A DNA stretch of 64,000 nt from Mesopusillimonas faecipullorum (GTDB lineage Bacteria; Pseudomonadota; Gammaproteobacteria; Burkholderiales; Burkholderiaceae_B): assembly GCF_020539505.1 (NCBI RefSeq), contig NZ_JACDXW010000001.1:248001-312000 (forward strand), read 5' to 3'. The notes below the pieces were generated by a model. The model did no database searches. It was given only the letters and a program-made list of their open reading frames with translations, and was not told where the DNA came from. Position numbers and translations under genes: made by a program. Below are positions 43,403-52,804 of this stretch, piece by piece. How positions within the stretch are numbered: position 1 is the stretch's first letter; every line of letters begins with the position of its first letter.

Positions 43403-44395
43403 ATGTCATTGCCACGCGTTAAAGTTGTTGTTCTGGGCGGCACCATCACCATGGCACCGAGTGCGCAAGCAGGCATCACGCCTACACTCAGCGGCGAAGC
43501 TTTACTGGCGCAAATCCCGTCGCTTAAAGAGATTGCGAGTCTCGATGTCGTTACGCCTTTTCTGAAGCCGGGCGCCTCGATTACGCTAACTGAAATCGCT
43601 GAGCTGGCCCAAGGGTTTGCCCAAGATGACGCGGATGGCATTGCAGGTATTGTGATGGTGCAAGGCACCGACACCATTGACGAAACCAGCTTTCTGATCG
43701 ACTTGCTTTATCAAGGTCATGCGCCTGTCATTGTCACGGGCGCCATGCGCGGTGCTCATGCCTTAAGCGCGGACGGTCCCAGCAATTTGCATAACGCCAT
43801 CAGTGCAGCTGCCGACCCTAAGACTCGAGATCTGGGCTGCTTGGTTCTGCTTAACGAGGAACTGCACACTGCAGCCAACGTTGAAAAAATGCACAAAGGC
43901 TTGGTCTCTTCTTTTCAGTCACCCAATGGCGGGCCCATAGGCTATTTTCTAGAAGGTCGGCTCCGGCTACTACGTCGTCCTCAGTCACGCCCCAACTTGC
44001 GCTTAGCGGCTTCCTCATTTCCGACCGTCTGCATTGCCAAACCCTGTCTGGACGAAAACCCGGCCTTGCTGAACGCTTTACCCAGCTTGGGCTATAGCGG
44101 CGTGGTCGTTGAAGCCATGGGTGTGGGCCATGTACCCGGCCAAGTGCTCGATGCCTTGCATGCACTCACCCAAAGCCTTCCCGTTGTGCTCGCCTCCCGG
44201 GTGACCGGCGGGCCGGTGTATACGAACACCTACGGCTTTCCCGGTTCAGAGATCGACCTTATTAAACGTCTGGGCCTGATTCCTGCTGGGTGGCTCTCCC
44301 CCCAGAAAGCGCGTTTATTGCTGACTCTTTGTTTAGCCAGCGGCATGAAGAAGGACGACATCGAAAGCGCCTTTGCGCAGTTCGACCCACGGTAG
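43403..44395 (+). CDS. Asparaginase/glutaminase-family amidohydrolase
   Basis: A 330-residue type-II-like asparaginase fold. First catalytic Thr region VVVLGGTITMAPS; second motif IVMVQGTDTIDETSFLID; then VIVTGAMRGAHALSADGPSNL, with the conserved DGPxN. No signal peptide, so cytoplasmic. It is transcribed with the XRE-cupin regulator and faces the catabolic operon, so it may hydrolyse an amide intermediate rather than free asparagine. ATG at 43403 follows CAGGAGTCCATTC. Confidence 0.9.
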   Translation: MSLPRVKVVVLGGTITMAPSAQAGITPTLSGEALLAQIPSLKEIASLDVVTPFLKPGASITLTEIAELAQGFAQDDADGIAGIVMVQGTDTIDETSFLIDLLYQGHAPVIVTGAMRGAHALSADGPSNLHNAISAAADPKTRDLGCLVLLNEELHTAANVEKMHKGLVSSFQSPNGGPIGYFLEGRLRLLRRPQSRPNLRLAASSFPTVCIAKPCLDENPALLNALPSLGYSGVVVEAMGVGHVPGQVLDALHALTQSLPVVLASRVTGGPVYTNTYGFPGSEIDLIKRLGLIPAGWLSPQKARLLLTLCLASGMKKDDIESAFAQFDPR

Positions 44396-44534
44396 TTTTT
44401 TCAGTTTGCAATGAGGATGGGTAGGTGGGCATAGGATTCGCCAACCAAAATTCGCCCTCTTTTGATCCGGTCGCAAGCCCAGCCTTGCTGCCTGCCCACG
44501 ATATAATCCTGCAGTGCGCACACTCACTCACGAC

Positions 44535-45776
44535 ATGACCTCTGACCCCGACTCTACCGTTGCCATTATCGGAGGCGGGCCGGCGGGTCTGATGGCGGCC
44601 GAGGTATTGGCGCGCAACGGCCACACGGTTACCGTTTACGAAGCCAAGCCTTCGGTTGCACGCAAGTTTCTTCGGGCCGGTATAGGCGGCTTGAACATCA
44701 CCCATAGCGAAGATTACAGCCTGTTCTGCACGCGCTACGGGCCTGCGCAGCCACAGCTGCAAGCCATGCTCGATCACTTTCCGCCCACGGCTTTACGCGC
44801 CTGGGTCGAGTCGCTGGGCATCACAACCTTTGAAGGCTCTTCAGGGCGAGTGTTTCCTGAAGGCATGAAAGCCGCGCCTTTGCTGCGCGCCTGGGTGCAG
44901 CGCCTGCGTGGTCTGGGCGTGCGCTTTCAGTTGCGTCATCGCTGGACAGGTTGGAACGCGGCCTATGCCCTATCGTTTGAAACACCGGACGGCCCGGTAG
45001 AAGCACGGCCCCAGGCTACGGTGCTTGCCTTGGGCGGCGCCAGTTGGCCGCAGCTGGGCTCAGACGGCGCTTGGGTGCCTTGGCTACAAGCAAGGGGCGC
45101 AAATATTACGCCCTTGCAAAGTGCCAACTGCGGTTTCGATGTAACGTGGAGCGAGCATCTACGTGAGCACCATGCAGGGGCGCATTTAAAGACCGTGGCT
45201 TTACGATTTACCGACTTGCAGGGCAAGACGCACGAGCGACGTGGCGAGCTTATTATCAGTCAGCACGGCGTAGAAGGCAGTTTGATTTACGCCTTCTCAC
45301 GCAGCTTGCGTGAAACCCTTCAGGCTCAAGGTAGCGCAAGCTTCACGCTAGACTTGGCGCCCGATCGCAGCCCAGAGCAAGTGCTGGCCGGCGTGCAATA
45401 TCCGCGTGGAGCCCGTTCGCTTTCCAGCCATCTGAAAACCCGACTGAATATTTCCGGCGTAAAAATGGCTTTGCTTTGGGAGGTTATGGGGGCACAAGCG
45501 GCCACTGACCCGGTGCGCATGGCGCGTTATATCAAGGCCTTACCGATTACAGTGAATGCCACTCGGCCTTTGGCCGAAGCCATCAGTACGGCGGGCGGCG
45601 TGCGCTTCGAAGATCTGGACGAGCACCTGATGCTCAAGGCCCTGCCCGGCGTATTTTTAGCGGGCGAGATGCTGGATTGGGAAGCGCCCACTGGTGGATA
45701 TTTATTATCCGCCTGCTTGGCCCAGGGACGTTGGGCCGGGGAAGGCGTAGCCGCTTGGCTGAACCAAACAAGCTAG
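44535..45776 (+). CDS. FAD-dependent oxidoreductase, BaiN/HI0933-like (TIGR03862 type)
   Basis: A 413-residue flavoprotein. GXGXXG in VAIIGGGPAGLMAAEVLA, the HI0933 signature KFLRAGIGGLNITHSED, and the C-terminal FAD element FLAGEMLDWEAPTGGYLL. Function is unknown; related BaiN reduces bile-acid intermediates in gut bacteria, which is not relevant here. GTG at 44514 could add seven residues; ATG at 44535 is preferred. Separate from the catabolic genes, 140 bases away. Confidence 0.87.
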   Translation: MTSDPDSTVAIIGGGPAGLMAAEVLARNGHTVTVYEAKPSVARKFLRAGIGGLNITHSEDYSLFCTRYGPAQPQLQAMLDHFPPTALRAWVESLGITTFEGSSGRVFPEGMKAAPLLRAWVQRLRGLGVRFQLRHRWTGWNAAYALSFETPDGPVEARPQATVLALGGASWPQLGSDGAWVPWLQARGANITPLQSANCGFDVTWSEHLREHHAGAHLKTVALRFTDLQGKTHERRGELIISQHGVEGSLIYAFSRSLRETLQAQGSASFTLDLAPDRSPEQVLAGVQYPRGARSLSSHLKTRLNISGVKMALLWEVMGAQAATDPVRMARYIKALPITVNATRPLAEAISTAGGVRFEDLDEHLMLKALPGVFLAGEMLDWEAPTGGYLLSACLAQGRWAGEGVAAWLNQTS

Positions 45777-45830
45777 CCTTCTAAGCCGGCTTAGTGTTTG
45801 GCGGCGACTGAGCCGCCGGTACGCCTAGGT

Positions 45831-46567
45831 TTAGCCAAACGGCCTAACAGCTTGACGCGGTCTTCTATCTTGAAGGCTGCTCCAGAAGCCACGAGAGGTA
45901 GTGAGAGCGTTAAGGATGGGGAGTAAGGCAAGCAAACCTGCAGCCAGCCATAACAGCTCTACCCATGCCCTTTTGTCGAACACGTTATGCACGTAAAGAC
46001 GGAACATGGCTGACTTGCCTCCCACCTTAGTGCGATAACGTGCACCCACATCCCAATGCGTCCCGTTAGGAATACTTTGCAGGTTGGCCGTATCCACATA
46101 CTGTTTGCTGGTGTGCACGACTTGAGCCGACAGTGTCAAACCCGGCAAAGCTCTGACATCCCATTCGCCACCCAGATTCAACTGCATGCGCGGCGTACCC
46201 GGCGCATCATTACCCTCGTTCTCGCCAGTGGGCGTACGCGTAATGCGCGCCTGATTGAACATCGCACCACCCAGCAAGCGTATGCCGCGGTATGCTGGTT
46301 TTCAATCATCTCGCTGGTGCAGACGGTACTGTTGAACGGGGTGTCCATAAAGCCCATATTGCCCAGCCCCCCTACGCGACGGCCCGTGGCCACTTGCCCG
46401 CCCGCATATGCCTCAGGCAAGCCCCCGCTAGCCCCACGGACCACCAGTGCCTCCAAAATGGTGACGCTGTCATCGCCTTGATCAGGTGCCCTCAGCGTGT
46501 AAACGCCATTGCCCGATGGCAATACCTGTACGCCAGTTGCCCACCACATCAGGCGCACTAGGCACAC
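45831..46567 (-). pseudogene. TonB-dependent siderophore receptor and PepSY gene remnants
   Basis: Three fused pieces on the minus strand. (a) 46567 to about 46300: end of an STN domain and start of a plug, GVQVLPSGNGVYTLRAPDQG, VTILEALVVRGASGGLPEAY, STVCTSEMIENQ. (b) After a frame change, about 46280 to 45970: final barrel strands of the receptor (TPRMQLNLGGEWDV, WDVGARYRTKVGG, LYVHNVFDK). (c) Immediately afterwards WVELLWLAAGLLALLPILNA, the C-terminus of a PepSY-associated transmembrane protein, to 45831. Most of the receptor and PepSY genes are deleted, but the order of a Fec-type uptake operon is kept. Confidence 0.8.
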
Positions 46568-46680
46568 GCGCCTGTTGGCCGGTCACACTGTCTACGGCTA
46601 CCGCTTCCCCGGCCTGTTTGCGTATGAACAAGCTTGAGGCCGTCTCGTAAAGCTCAAACGTACGGGAATCAGGCCTCATG
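46482..46680 (-). pseudogene. Fragment between sigma factor and receptor remnants
   Basis: ATG at 46680 overlaps the sigma fragment's stop and reads MRPDSRTFELYETASSLFIR, VTGQQARVPSAPDVVG, and then runs into the receptor sequence in a different frame. I do not recognise the short stretch with certainty; in intact operons a FecR-type anti-sigma gene would start here. Confidence 0.45.
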
Positions 46681-46902
46681 ATCAGCATCCTTTTGGGCTG
46701 TGACCGTGTATTCGGCCTGCGGGTAATTGACAAGCAATCGGCAGTACGCCATTGCCTGCGAGATAAGCTTGTTCACCAAGGCACGCGAAATGTGCATGCG
46801 AGCGGCGATTTCTTCATAAACCAAGCCATCAAAACGATGCAGCACGAAGGTCTCACGTTGCCGCTCGGGTAATTCTTCCAGGGCCTGCGCCGCACCGCCA
46901 CA
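46669..46902 (-). pseudogene. FecI-type ECF sigma factor, C-terminal fragment
   Basis: Minus-strand reading without a start codon: AQALEELPERQRETFVLHRF, DGLVYEEIAARMHISRALVN and KLISQAMAYCRLLVNYPQAE, ending at TGA 46669-46671. This is sigma region 4 of a FecI-like extracytoplasmic-function factor; region 2 and the start are gone and an in-frame stop lies just upstream. It heads the decayed iron-uptake operon. Confidence 0.85.
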
Positions 46903-46944
46903 TAGATATTAAGCCCGCTCATTAATACGCCGAAAATGCAATAT

Positions 46945-46966
46945 TATTAATGATTCTCATTTATTA
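46945..46966 (-). promoter_or_regulatory. Fur-box-like site upstream of the decayed sigma gene
   Basis: TTATTAATGATTCTCATTTATT contains AATGATTCTCATT, 11 of 13 matching the core AATGATAATCATT of the Fur consensus. Its position before the FecI remnant fits iron repression of the former operon. Confidence 0.55.
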
Positions 46967-47147
46967 CAAAAAGCGTGAATCATACGTTTATGTGTGCAGG
47001 TCCATCAATTGCTCTTTCCCTCCACAGCGTCGTAAACGTATGGATGTCATCATGCACCCGAGCGCCAAACAAGCTGCTGCGGATTCTTGACACTGTTTTA
47101 GCGTTGCACTCTGGATGTCACTCTGGGAGTTTGCTATAAAACCGGCT

Positions 47148-47426
47148 ATGGCAAATTTCTACCCAACACCCAAGTCAGCGCTGCGCTGCTCTCGCTTGTG
47201 CGCGGCGGCTGCCCTCAGCATCCTCATTTCAGGGTGCTCTCTTCTGAATTTCGGCGACTCTGGTTCGACCAGTCACAACGCAAGTCACAACGAATGCCGC
47301 GTCACTCCCAAGCAATGCATGTACAACGGCCCTTACGAGCCCGGTGAAAGGCAATATGCCGAAGAAGAAGCCCGGCGTTTGAACCGTGCATCGCTGGAGA
47401 AACTACGCCGTAGCGGAATCAGGTAA
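47148..47426 (+). CDS. Small lipoprotein
   Basis: A 92-residue protein with lipobox LSILISGC (Cys about residue 30) and a short mature domain holding two cysteines (NECRVTPKQC) and the acidic helix GERQYAEEEARRLNRAS. ATG at 47148 gives the usual signal length; an ATG at 47115 would add 11 residues. No family recognised. Confidence 0.68.
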   Translation: MANFYPTPKSALRCSRLCAAAALSILISGCSLLNFGDSGSTSHNASHNECRVTPKQCMYNGPYEPGERQYAEEEARRLNRASLEKLRRSGIR

Positions 47427-47482
47427 AGAAGCAAGGGTTTCTACCTAGTTATACTTCTTGTCCCTCTACGGAATAAAACAGC

Positions 47483-49408
47483 ATGAAAAAAATTTCAGCA
47501 ATCACCACCGGCGTCATTGTCGTCGGTGCCGCCGGCTGGCTAGGCGCAAGTTGGTACACAGGAAAAACGCTAGAAGCACAGTACCAGCGGTACGTGGTCG
47601 ACGCCAACCAAGAACTGCAACGCTTATCCCCCCTGTTCAAGCTACGCATAGACCCCGTGAGCTACGACCGGGGCTGGTTCTCTAGCCAGGCGCGCTACAG
47701 CCTATCCCTCGAAGAAGACGAACTCGCTTCAGGCGATGCCAAGACCAAGCAGATTAGCTTCGATACCCATATCGAACACGGCCCCTTCCCAAAAAGCGCC
47801 TTGGCGCGTGGCATTCTTGTTCCGCGCTTAGCCTTTGCCCACACTCAGTTAGTGCAAACGCCTGAACTCAAGAAGCTGTTTGACGCTTTCAAAGGCGTTA
47901 CCCCGCTTTCCAGCGAAGACATCATCAGCTACAGCGGCACGGTCTATCACGCCTCGCGTATTGCCCCGCTGCAATTCACGCAAGACGACGTGGCGCTGGA
48001 TTTCAGCGGCATGACGATGAATGGCACCTTCGATGTACGTAAAAAGGCCTTCACGGGCGCAGCACTGATCGAAAAACTGGCCATGCGCAGCACAGACGAC
48101 GACGGCATGAATATGCTCTGGTCTGGCATTTCCCTGGATGCCGCTTCCGAGATGGGCAAATTCGGGATGGCCGTGGGCGACACGAGCTTGAAGATGAAAC
48201 GCCTGGAAATCTTGATGCCCGAAGAGGAAACCAAGCTTTCTATAGATGACTTTTCTTACAAGACAAAAGTCAGCGAAAACACTGACACTTTCTCGATAGT
48301 GGCATCGTACGAAACCGGCAACATTCATTACAACGACATCCCGCTAGGCAGCGGGCTTGCCGTGGTGAAGTTTGACCAGTTGGACGGCCTGGCATCCAAA
48401 CAATTGCTGGAAACCCAGCAGCGGATCATGGGCGACCTTGCCAAAGAGAATGCCGACGACCTTGAGCAATACAAATCTGTAGTGGAAAAAAGCTTGCGCA
48501 GCCTGCTGGCTCGCCAGCCGGTTATCAGCCTACAGCCCATCAGTTGGAAAACCGACAAGGGCGAAAGCAGCTTTAACGCCACCGTGCAGTTTCAGATGCC
48601 CGAGACCTTTGAAGACATCCCATTACGCGAAGCGTTCATTCAAGCCATCAAACGCATAGACGCAAAGCTAGTGGTTTCCAAGCCTATGGTAGAGGGCATG
48701 CTGACTCAGTACGGCATGCTTCACGAGTCGCTACCTGCCGCTGAGGCTGCAGCCGAAGCGCAAGAGCAAGTGCGCGATGCTGCCGGCCTTGCCGAGATGA
48801 TGAACGTCGGCAAGAACGATGGCGACAATATTGTCTCTACCTTCGTGTTCGCTGATCAGGTTGGAAGCCTGAATGGCACGGAAATGTCTGCTGAAGAACT
48901 GCAGGAGTGGCTGGGCATCTTCGAAGATGACGATGACGAACTGGCTTTTGAGGCGGAAGAGGATTACGACGCCGACGAGTACGCAAGCACTGCCGCCCTC
49001 GAGTTGTTTACCGGCTTCGACCTAGACAACCTAGTCAATCTTGCTGATGATGAAGGGCAATCCGTCACCATCGACACCGAAGGCGGCGCCCCGGTCTTGC
49101 ATCTCGACCCAGCACAAGTAGGGGCCGATGCCTTATACATCAATATGATGTGCGCGATGGGCACCGACAATTGTGAAGATCTGGTGTTCGTAGCGGAATA
49201 CAAAACCGACAGGCCCGTGCCCTTGCGCCAGATCAATAGCTGGAATCAGCGCTATCGGTGGATTCGCGCCTATCTGAACGATGAAGGCGTGAGTGTGCTG
49301 GAAATGGACTTGAACGCGGAAGGCGGCATAGGCGCTGAAAACCTGCGCATGCTGTACAACACCTACATGAGCATCGCCAGCGATTTCGGCCAATTCGTAA
49401 GGGAGTAA
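47483..49408 (+). CDS. YdgA-like (DUF945) envelope protein
   Basis: A 641-residue DUF945/YdgA protein. The N-terminus has a single membrane segment (SAITTGVIVVGAAGWLGASW) and the family opening TGKTLEAQYQRYVVDANQEL. The body is periplasmic, beta-rich repeats similar to AsmA-type proteins; a very acidic loop (DDDDELAFEAEEDYDADEYA) lies near residue 480-500. The end has a segment enriched in Met/Cys (MMCAMGTDNCED). Function of YdgA is not established. Confidence 0.85.
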   Translation: MKKISAITTGVIVVGAAGWLGASWYTGKTLEAQYQRYVVDANQELQRLSPLFKLRIDPVSYDRGWFSSQARYSLSLEEDELASGDAKTKQISFDTHIEHGPFPKSALARGILVPRLAFAHTQLVQTPELKKLFDAFKGVTPLSSEDIISYSGTVYHASRIAPLQFTQDDVALDFSGMTMNGTFDVRKKAFTGAALIEKLAMRSTDDDGMNMLWSGISLDAASEMGKFGMAVGDTSLKMKRLEILMPEEETKLSIDDFSYKTKVSENTDTFSIVASYETGNIHYNDIPLGSGLAVVKFDQLDGLASKQLLETQQRIMGDLAKENADDLEQYKSVVEKSLRSLLARQPVISLQPISWKTDKGESSFNATVQFQMPETFEDIPLREAFIQAIKRIDAKLVVSKPMVEGMLTQYGMLHESLPAAEAAAEAQEQVRDAAGLAEMMNVGKNDGDNIVSTFVFADQVGSLNGTEMSAEELQEWLGIFEDDDDELAFEAEEDYDADEYASTAALELFTGFDLDNLVNLADDEGQSVTIDTEGGAPVLHLDPAQVGADALYINMMCAMGTDNCEDLVFVAEYKTDRPVPLRQINSWNQRYRWIRAYLNDEGVSVLEMDLNAEGGIGAENLRMLYNTYMSIASDFGQFVRE

Positions 49409-49414
49409 AGCCCC

Positions 49415-50602
49415 TTAGTCTCTGCTCGTCTGGAGGCCGCCTAACCAGGCTTCCAGACGTTGCAGAGCAAGCTGCAATTGCTGTGCCGACGAGGCATAAG
49501 ACAAGCGCACATAAGTATCGGCACCTAACGGCCCAAAATCTTTACCCGGTGTAAGCGCCACATGTGCGTTCTCTAGGGCTTGTTCACAAAACTGCCAAGC
49601 CCTCATGCCTGTACCACTGACATCAAAATACACATAGAACGCGCCATCAGGCGGCACCGGTACCGGCAAACCTATACGTGCCAAGCCCTTTAACACTAAG
49701 TCACGCCGCGCGGCCAACTCGACCCGACGCGCCTCACATACGGCAAGCGACTCCGACGTAAAGCACGCCAGCGCGGCATGTTGCGACAAAGTGGGTGGGC
49801 AAATATAGTAGTTCTGTGCCAAGCGCTCTAGCGCCGGCACCATAGCTTCGGGCACCACACACCAGCCCAGCCGCCAGCCTGTCATACCAAAGTACTTGGA
49901 AAAACTGTTCACCACGATAGCTTGCGTATCGTAGGCCAACACCGTAGCAGGTGCCCGCCCCTGCTCATCGTGATCCCCCAGGTTCAGATAGATCTCATCG
50001 ACCAGTCGCCAAGCGTCGTGCGCTTGTGCCCAGGCACAGATCGCTTGCAACTCACTTGCAGGCACCGAAGTGCCGGTGGGGTTGGAAGGGGTGGCAATCA
50101 TCAAGCCCCGTGTCTTGTCGCTCCAATGCGCCCGAACCGCAGCCGCATCCAGCTGAAAATGCGTGCGCGCATCAGTGGGAATCAGTTTTACATTGGCCCC
50201 AAAGCTGCTTAGAAATTGCCTGTTGCAAGGGTAGGAAGGGTCTCCAACCAGTATTTCATCGCCGGGGTCGACCAAGGCGGCAGTAATGAGCAACAACGCA
50301 GCCGAAGCACCGGCCGTCACCACGACCCGCGACGAATCAATCGATACGCCGTGAACATCACGATAAAAACCCGCGATGGCTGCACGCAAGGCCGGTAACC
50401 CCAAAGCGCCCGTATACGCCAGCGCTTGCGTATCAAGCAACTGATGCGCCGCCTGTATCACCGCAGGTGGCGCACCAAAATCGGGCTCTCCCAGACTCAA
50501 GCGGATGACGTCATGACCTTGGGCTTCAAGGGCCGCGGCGCGCTGGCCGAACTCCATGGCATAAAACGTAGAGACGGCCTGGGCACGCTGGGAAAGCTTC
50601 AT
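49415..50602 (-). CDS. Class I/II pyridoxal-phosphate aminotransferase
   Basis: A 395-residue aspartate-aminotransferase-fold enzyme. Features: VIRLSLGEPDFGAPPAVIQA, ALAYTGALGLPALRAAIA, the Asn/Pro stretch IATPSNPTGTSVP, the Asp/Tyr pair VDEIYLNL and the PLP lysine in NSFSKYFGMTGWRLGW. ATG at 50602 (MKLSQRAQAV) starts the standard N-terminus. Amino-acid substrate not determined. It converges on the YdgA gene with six bases between the stops. Confidence 0.9.
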   Translation of the reverse strand: MKLSQRAQAVSTFYAMEFGQRAAALEAQGHDVIRLSLGEPDFGAPPAVIQAAHQLLDTQALAYTGALGLPALRAAIAGFYRDVHGVSIDSSRVVVTAGASAALLLITAALVDPGDEILVGDPSYPCNRQFLSSFGANVKLIPTDARTHFQLDAAAVRAHWSDKTRGLMIATPSNPTGTSVPASELQAICAWAQAHDAWRLVDEIYLNLGDHDEQGRAPATVLAYDTQAIVVNSFSKYFGMTGWRLGWCVVPEAMVPALERLAQNYYICPPTLSQHAALACFTSESLAVCEARRVELAARRDLVLKGLARIGLPVPVPPDGAFYVYFDVSGTGMRAWQFCEQALENAHVALTPGKDFGPLGADTYVRLSYASSAQQLQLALQRLEAWLGGLQTSRD

Positions 50603-50769
50603 GGGTGTGAACTTAATAGAATCAGTGAATGCGTTTGGGCGCAGCAATATGCACGCCCTAACGCATGGTACTGCAATTCTATTTGCTCACCAGTGCGCCT
50701 TGCCCCACGCGCCCGGGAGCCCTTGGCTTATGATGTAGCCCGCATAACCAAGGCTACGGAACACTTATC

Positions 50770-51639
50770 TTGAAGATAAACCGGCACGAGGTGGCGCTGG
50801 TAGGCATCACGATGATCTGGGGGGCAACCTTCCTGATCATACAGTTGGCCATGCAGCACAGCGGCCCGCTATTTTTTGTTGGCTTACGCTTTTTAACAGC
50901 AGGCCTGATCAGTGCCGTGCTGTTTCGCCGCGCCCTGGCAGGCATGACCCGGCAAGACTTGCGGGCTGGCCTGTTGATAGGCAGTTTTCTGTTCGCCGGC
51001 TACGGCTTACAAACTTATGGCTTGCAAACCATCAGCAGCAGCCAATCTGCCTTTATCACTGCCATGTATGTCCCTGCCGTGCCTTTGCTGCAATGGCTGG
51101 TCTGGCGACGCCCGCCAAGCTTCATGAATCTGGTGGGAGTGGCACTGGCTTTCTGCGGCTTGATTCTGCTGGCAGGCCCTACAAGCGCAAGCCTGCATAT
51201 GAGTTTGGGTGAGTGGGCAACGCTGCTGGGTGCTCTGGCCGTCGCTGCCGAAATCATTCTTATCGGCCACTATGCCGGCAAGGTCAACCTACGCCGCGTC
51301 ACGACTTTACAGCTGTTGGTAGCCGGCATATTGGCCTGGTTGCTGATGCCGCTGGCCGGAGAAAACATTCCTGCATTTTCTTGGGTGTGGCTATCAGCCG
51401 CAGTGGGGCTAGGTGCCGCCAGCTGCCTAATACAACTGACCATGAACTGGGCACAAAAAGACGTTTCGCCCACTCGTGCAACCTTGATATACGCCAGCGA
51501 GCCCATATGGGCCGGCATCATAGGCCGCATCGCGGGCGACCGCCTGCCGGGTGTGGCCCTGTTCGGAGGCGCTCTCATCGTACTGGGGGTCATCAGCAGC
51601 GAGCTGAAGCTGAGGCGGCGCAAGAAGCCATCGCGCTGA
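50770..51639 (+). CDS. EamA/DMT-family permease
   Basis: A 289-residue, ten-helix drug/metabolite transporter with two EamA repeats: VALVGITMIWGATFLIIQLA, FFVGLRFLTAGLISAVL in the first, and TTLQLLVAGILAWLLMPLAG, TRATLIYASEPIWAGIIGRI in the second. The start is TTG at 50770; no ATG is placed to give the first helix. Probably exports an amino acid or metabolite. Confidence 0.88.
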   Translation: MKINRHEVALVGITMIWGATFLIIQLAMQHSGPLFFVGLRFLTAGLISAVLFRRALAGMTRQDLRAGLLIGSFLFAGYGLQTYGLQTISSSQSAFITAMYVPAVPLLQWLVWRRPPSFMNLVGVALAFCGLILLAGPTSASLHMSLGEWATLLGALAVAAEIILIGHYAGKVNLRRVTTLQLLVAGILAWLLMPLAGENIPAFSWVWLSAAVGLGAASCLIQLTMNWAQKDVSPTRATLIYASEPIWAGIIGRIAGDRLPGVALFGGALIVLGVISSELKLRRRKKPSR

Positions 51640-51697
51640 AGGCTTCATTACCGCACCGTTACAATGGCCAGACTTCCTTAACGAAGACTGTGCGCGA

Positions 51698-52804
51698 ATG
51701 TCATTCACTTCAATGCTGCGTCTCGCCCCTTTCCTGGTTCTTTTCATGAGCCTGGCCGCTTGTCATCAAGCCGAGCCCAACCCTCCCGCACCGACTCGGG
51801 TGCGAGTACAAACGCTAGAAGCCGAATCCTCGCCCTCCGCCAGGCCATCTTTGCCCGGCACTGTTGCGGCACGCGTGGAAAGCACCTTGTCCTTCAGGGT
51901 GGGAGGACGCATAGTCAGTCGCCCCGCCGATATCGGCCTAAGACTGGAGCGTGATGGGCTGGTCGCCCAGTTGGATCCAGAGCCCTTCAAGCTGGCTGTT
52001 GACGAAGCCACCGCGCAAGTGGCGCAAGCCCGACTGTCACTTGAACGCAGTCGGCGCGATGTCGCCAGGCATCGCGAACTCGTGGACAAAGGCGCCATTG
52101 CTCGTGCCGATTTTGATGCCCTGGAAACTGGCCTAGGGAATGCCCAGGCACAGTATGAGGCCGCCAAGAGCCGCCTGGGCCAGGCTCGCAACAATCTGGC
52201 TTATGCAGACCTCTCCATACCCACAGACGGTGTGGTAACGCAGGTTCACGCTCAAGTGGGCCAAGTCGTGGCTGCCGGCACCCCCGTCGCCACCATTGCC
52301 TACGATGGCGCCCGAGAAATCCAGGCCGATGTCCCCGAGAATCAGATTGCCGGCCTGACGTCCGGCGCCCCCGCTGAGGCCGTGCTCCTAAGCGCTCCCG
52401 AATCGCGCTTGCAAGGGCACATCCGAGAGATTTCCCCAGTGGCTGACCCAGCTACCCGCACCTACCGCGTTCGTATCACTTTGCAAGACATGCCTGAAAC
52501 GGCCAGGCTGGGTATGACGGCTTCCGTGCACCTTGGCCCATCGGGCGCTCTCACTGCTTCTAGCCAGTCTCGTTTTCGGCTGCCTCTTGGCGCACTGACC
52601 CAAGAAGGTGGGCAAACCGCAGTTTGGGTGCTGCCCGAAGGAGCCGACACGCTGGAACTCAGGCCCGTCACGGTAGAGCGCATGAGCTCGGACCACATCA
52701 TTGTCAATCAGGGCCTGCAAGCCGGTGAGCGCGTTGTCACAGCAGGGGTGCACAGGCTGGACGCCGGTATGAAGGTACAAGTTTGGGACGGGCGCTTGCC
52801 ATGA
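51698..52804 (+). CDS. RND efflux periplasmic adaptor (MFP), lipoprotein
   Basis: A 368-residue membrane-fusion protein. Lipobox LAACH (Cys22) suggests lipid anchoring; then RVQTLEAESSPSARPSLPGT, the lipoyl halves (LSFRVGGRIVSRPADIGLRL, YADLSIPTDGVVTQVHAQVG) flanking a coiled-coil hairpin (EATAQVAQARLSLERSRRDV) and the beta-barrel domain. Its stop overlaps the transporter's ATG by four bases, so the two form one pump. No outer-membrane factor gene is adjacent. Confidence 0.93.
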   Translation: MSFTSMLRLAPFLVLFMSLAACHQAEPNPPAPTRVRVQTLEAESSPSARPSLPGTVAARVESTLSFRVGGRIVSRPADIGLRLERDGLVAQLDPEPFKLAVDEATAQVAQARLSLERSRRDVARHRELVDKGAIARADFDALETGLGNAQAQYEAAKSRLGQARNNLAYADLSIPTDGVVTQVHAQVGQVVAAGTPVATIAYDGAREIQADVPENQIAGLTSGAPAEAVLLSAPESRLQGHIREISPVADPATRTYRVRITLQDMPETARLGMTASVHLGPSGALTASSQSRFRLPLGALTQEGGQTAVWVLPEGADTLELRPVTVERMSSDHIIVNQGLQAGERVVTAGVHRLDAGMKVQVWDGRLP

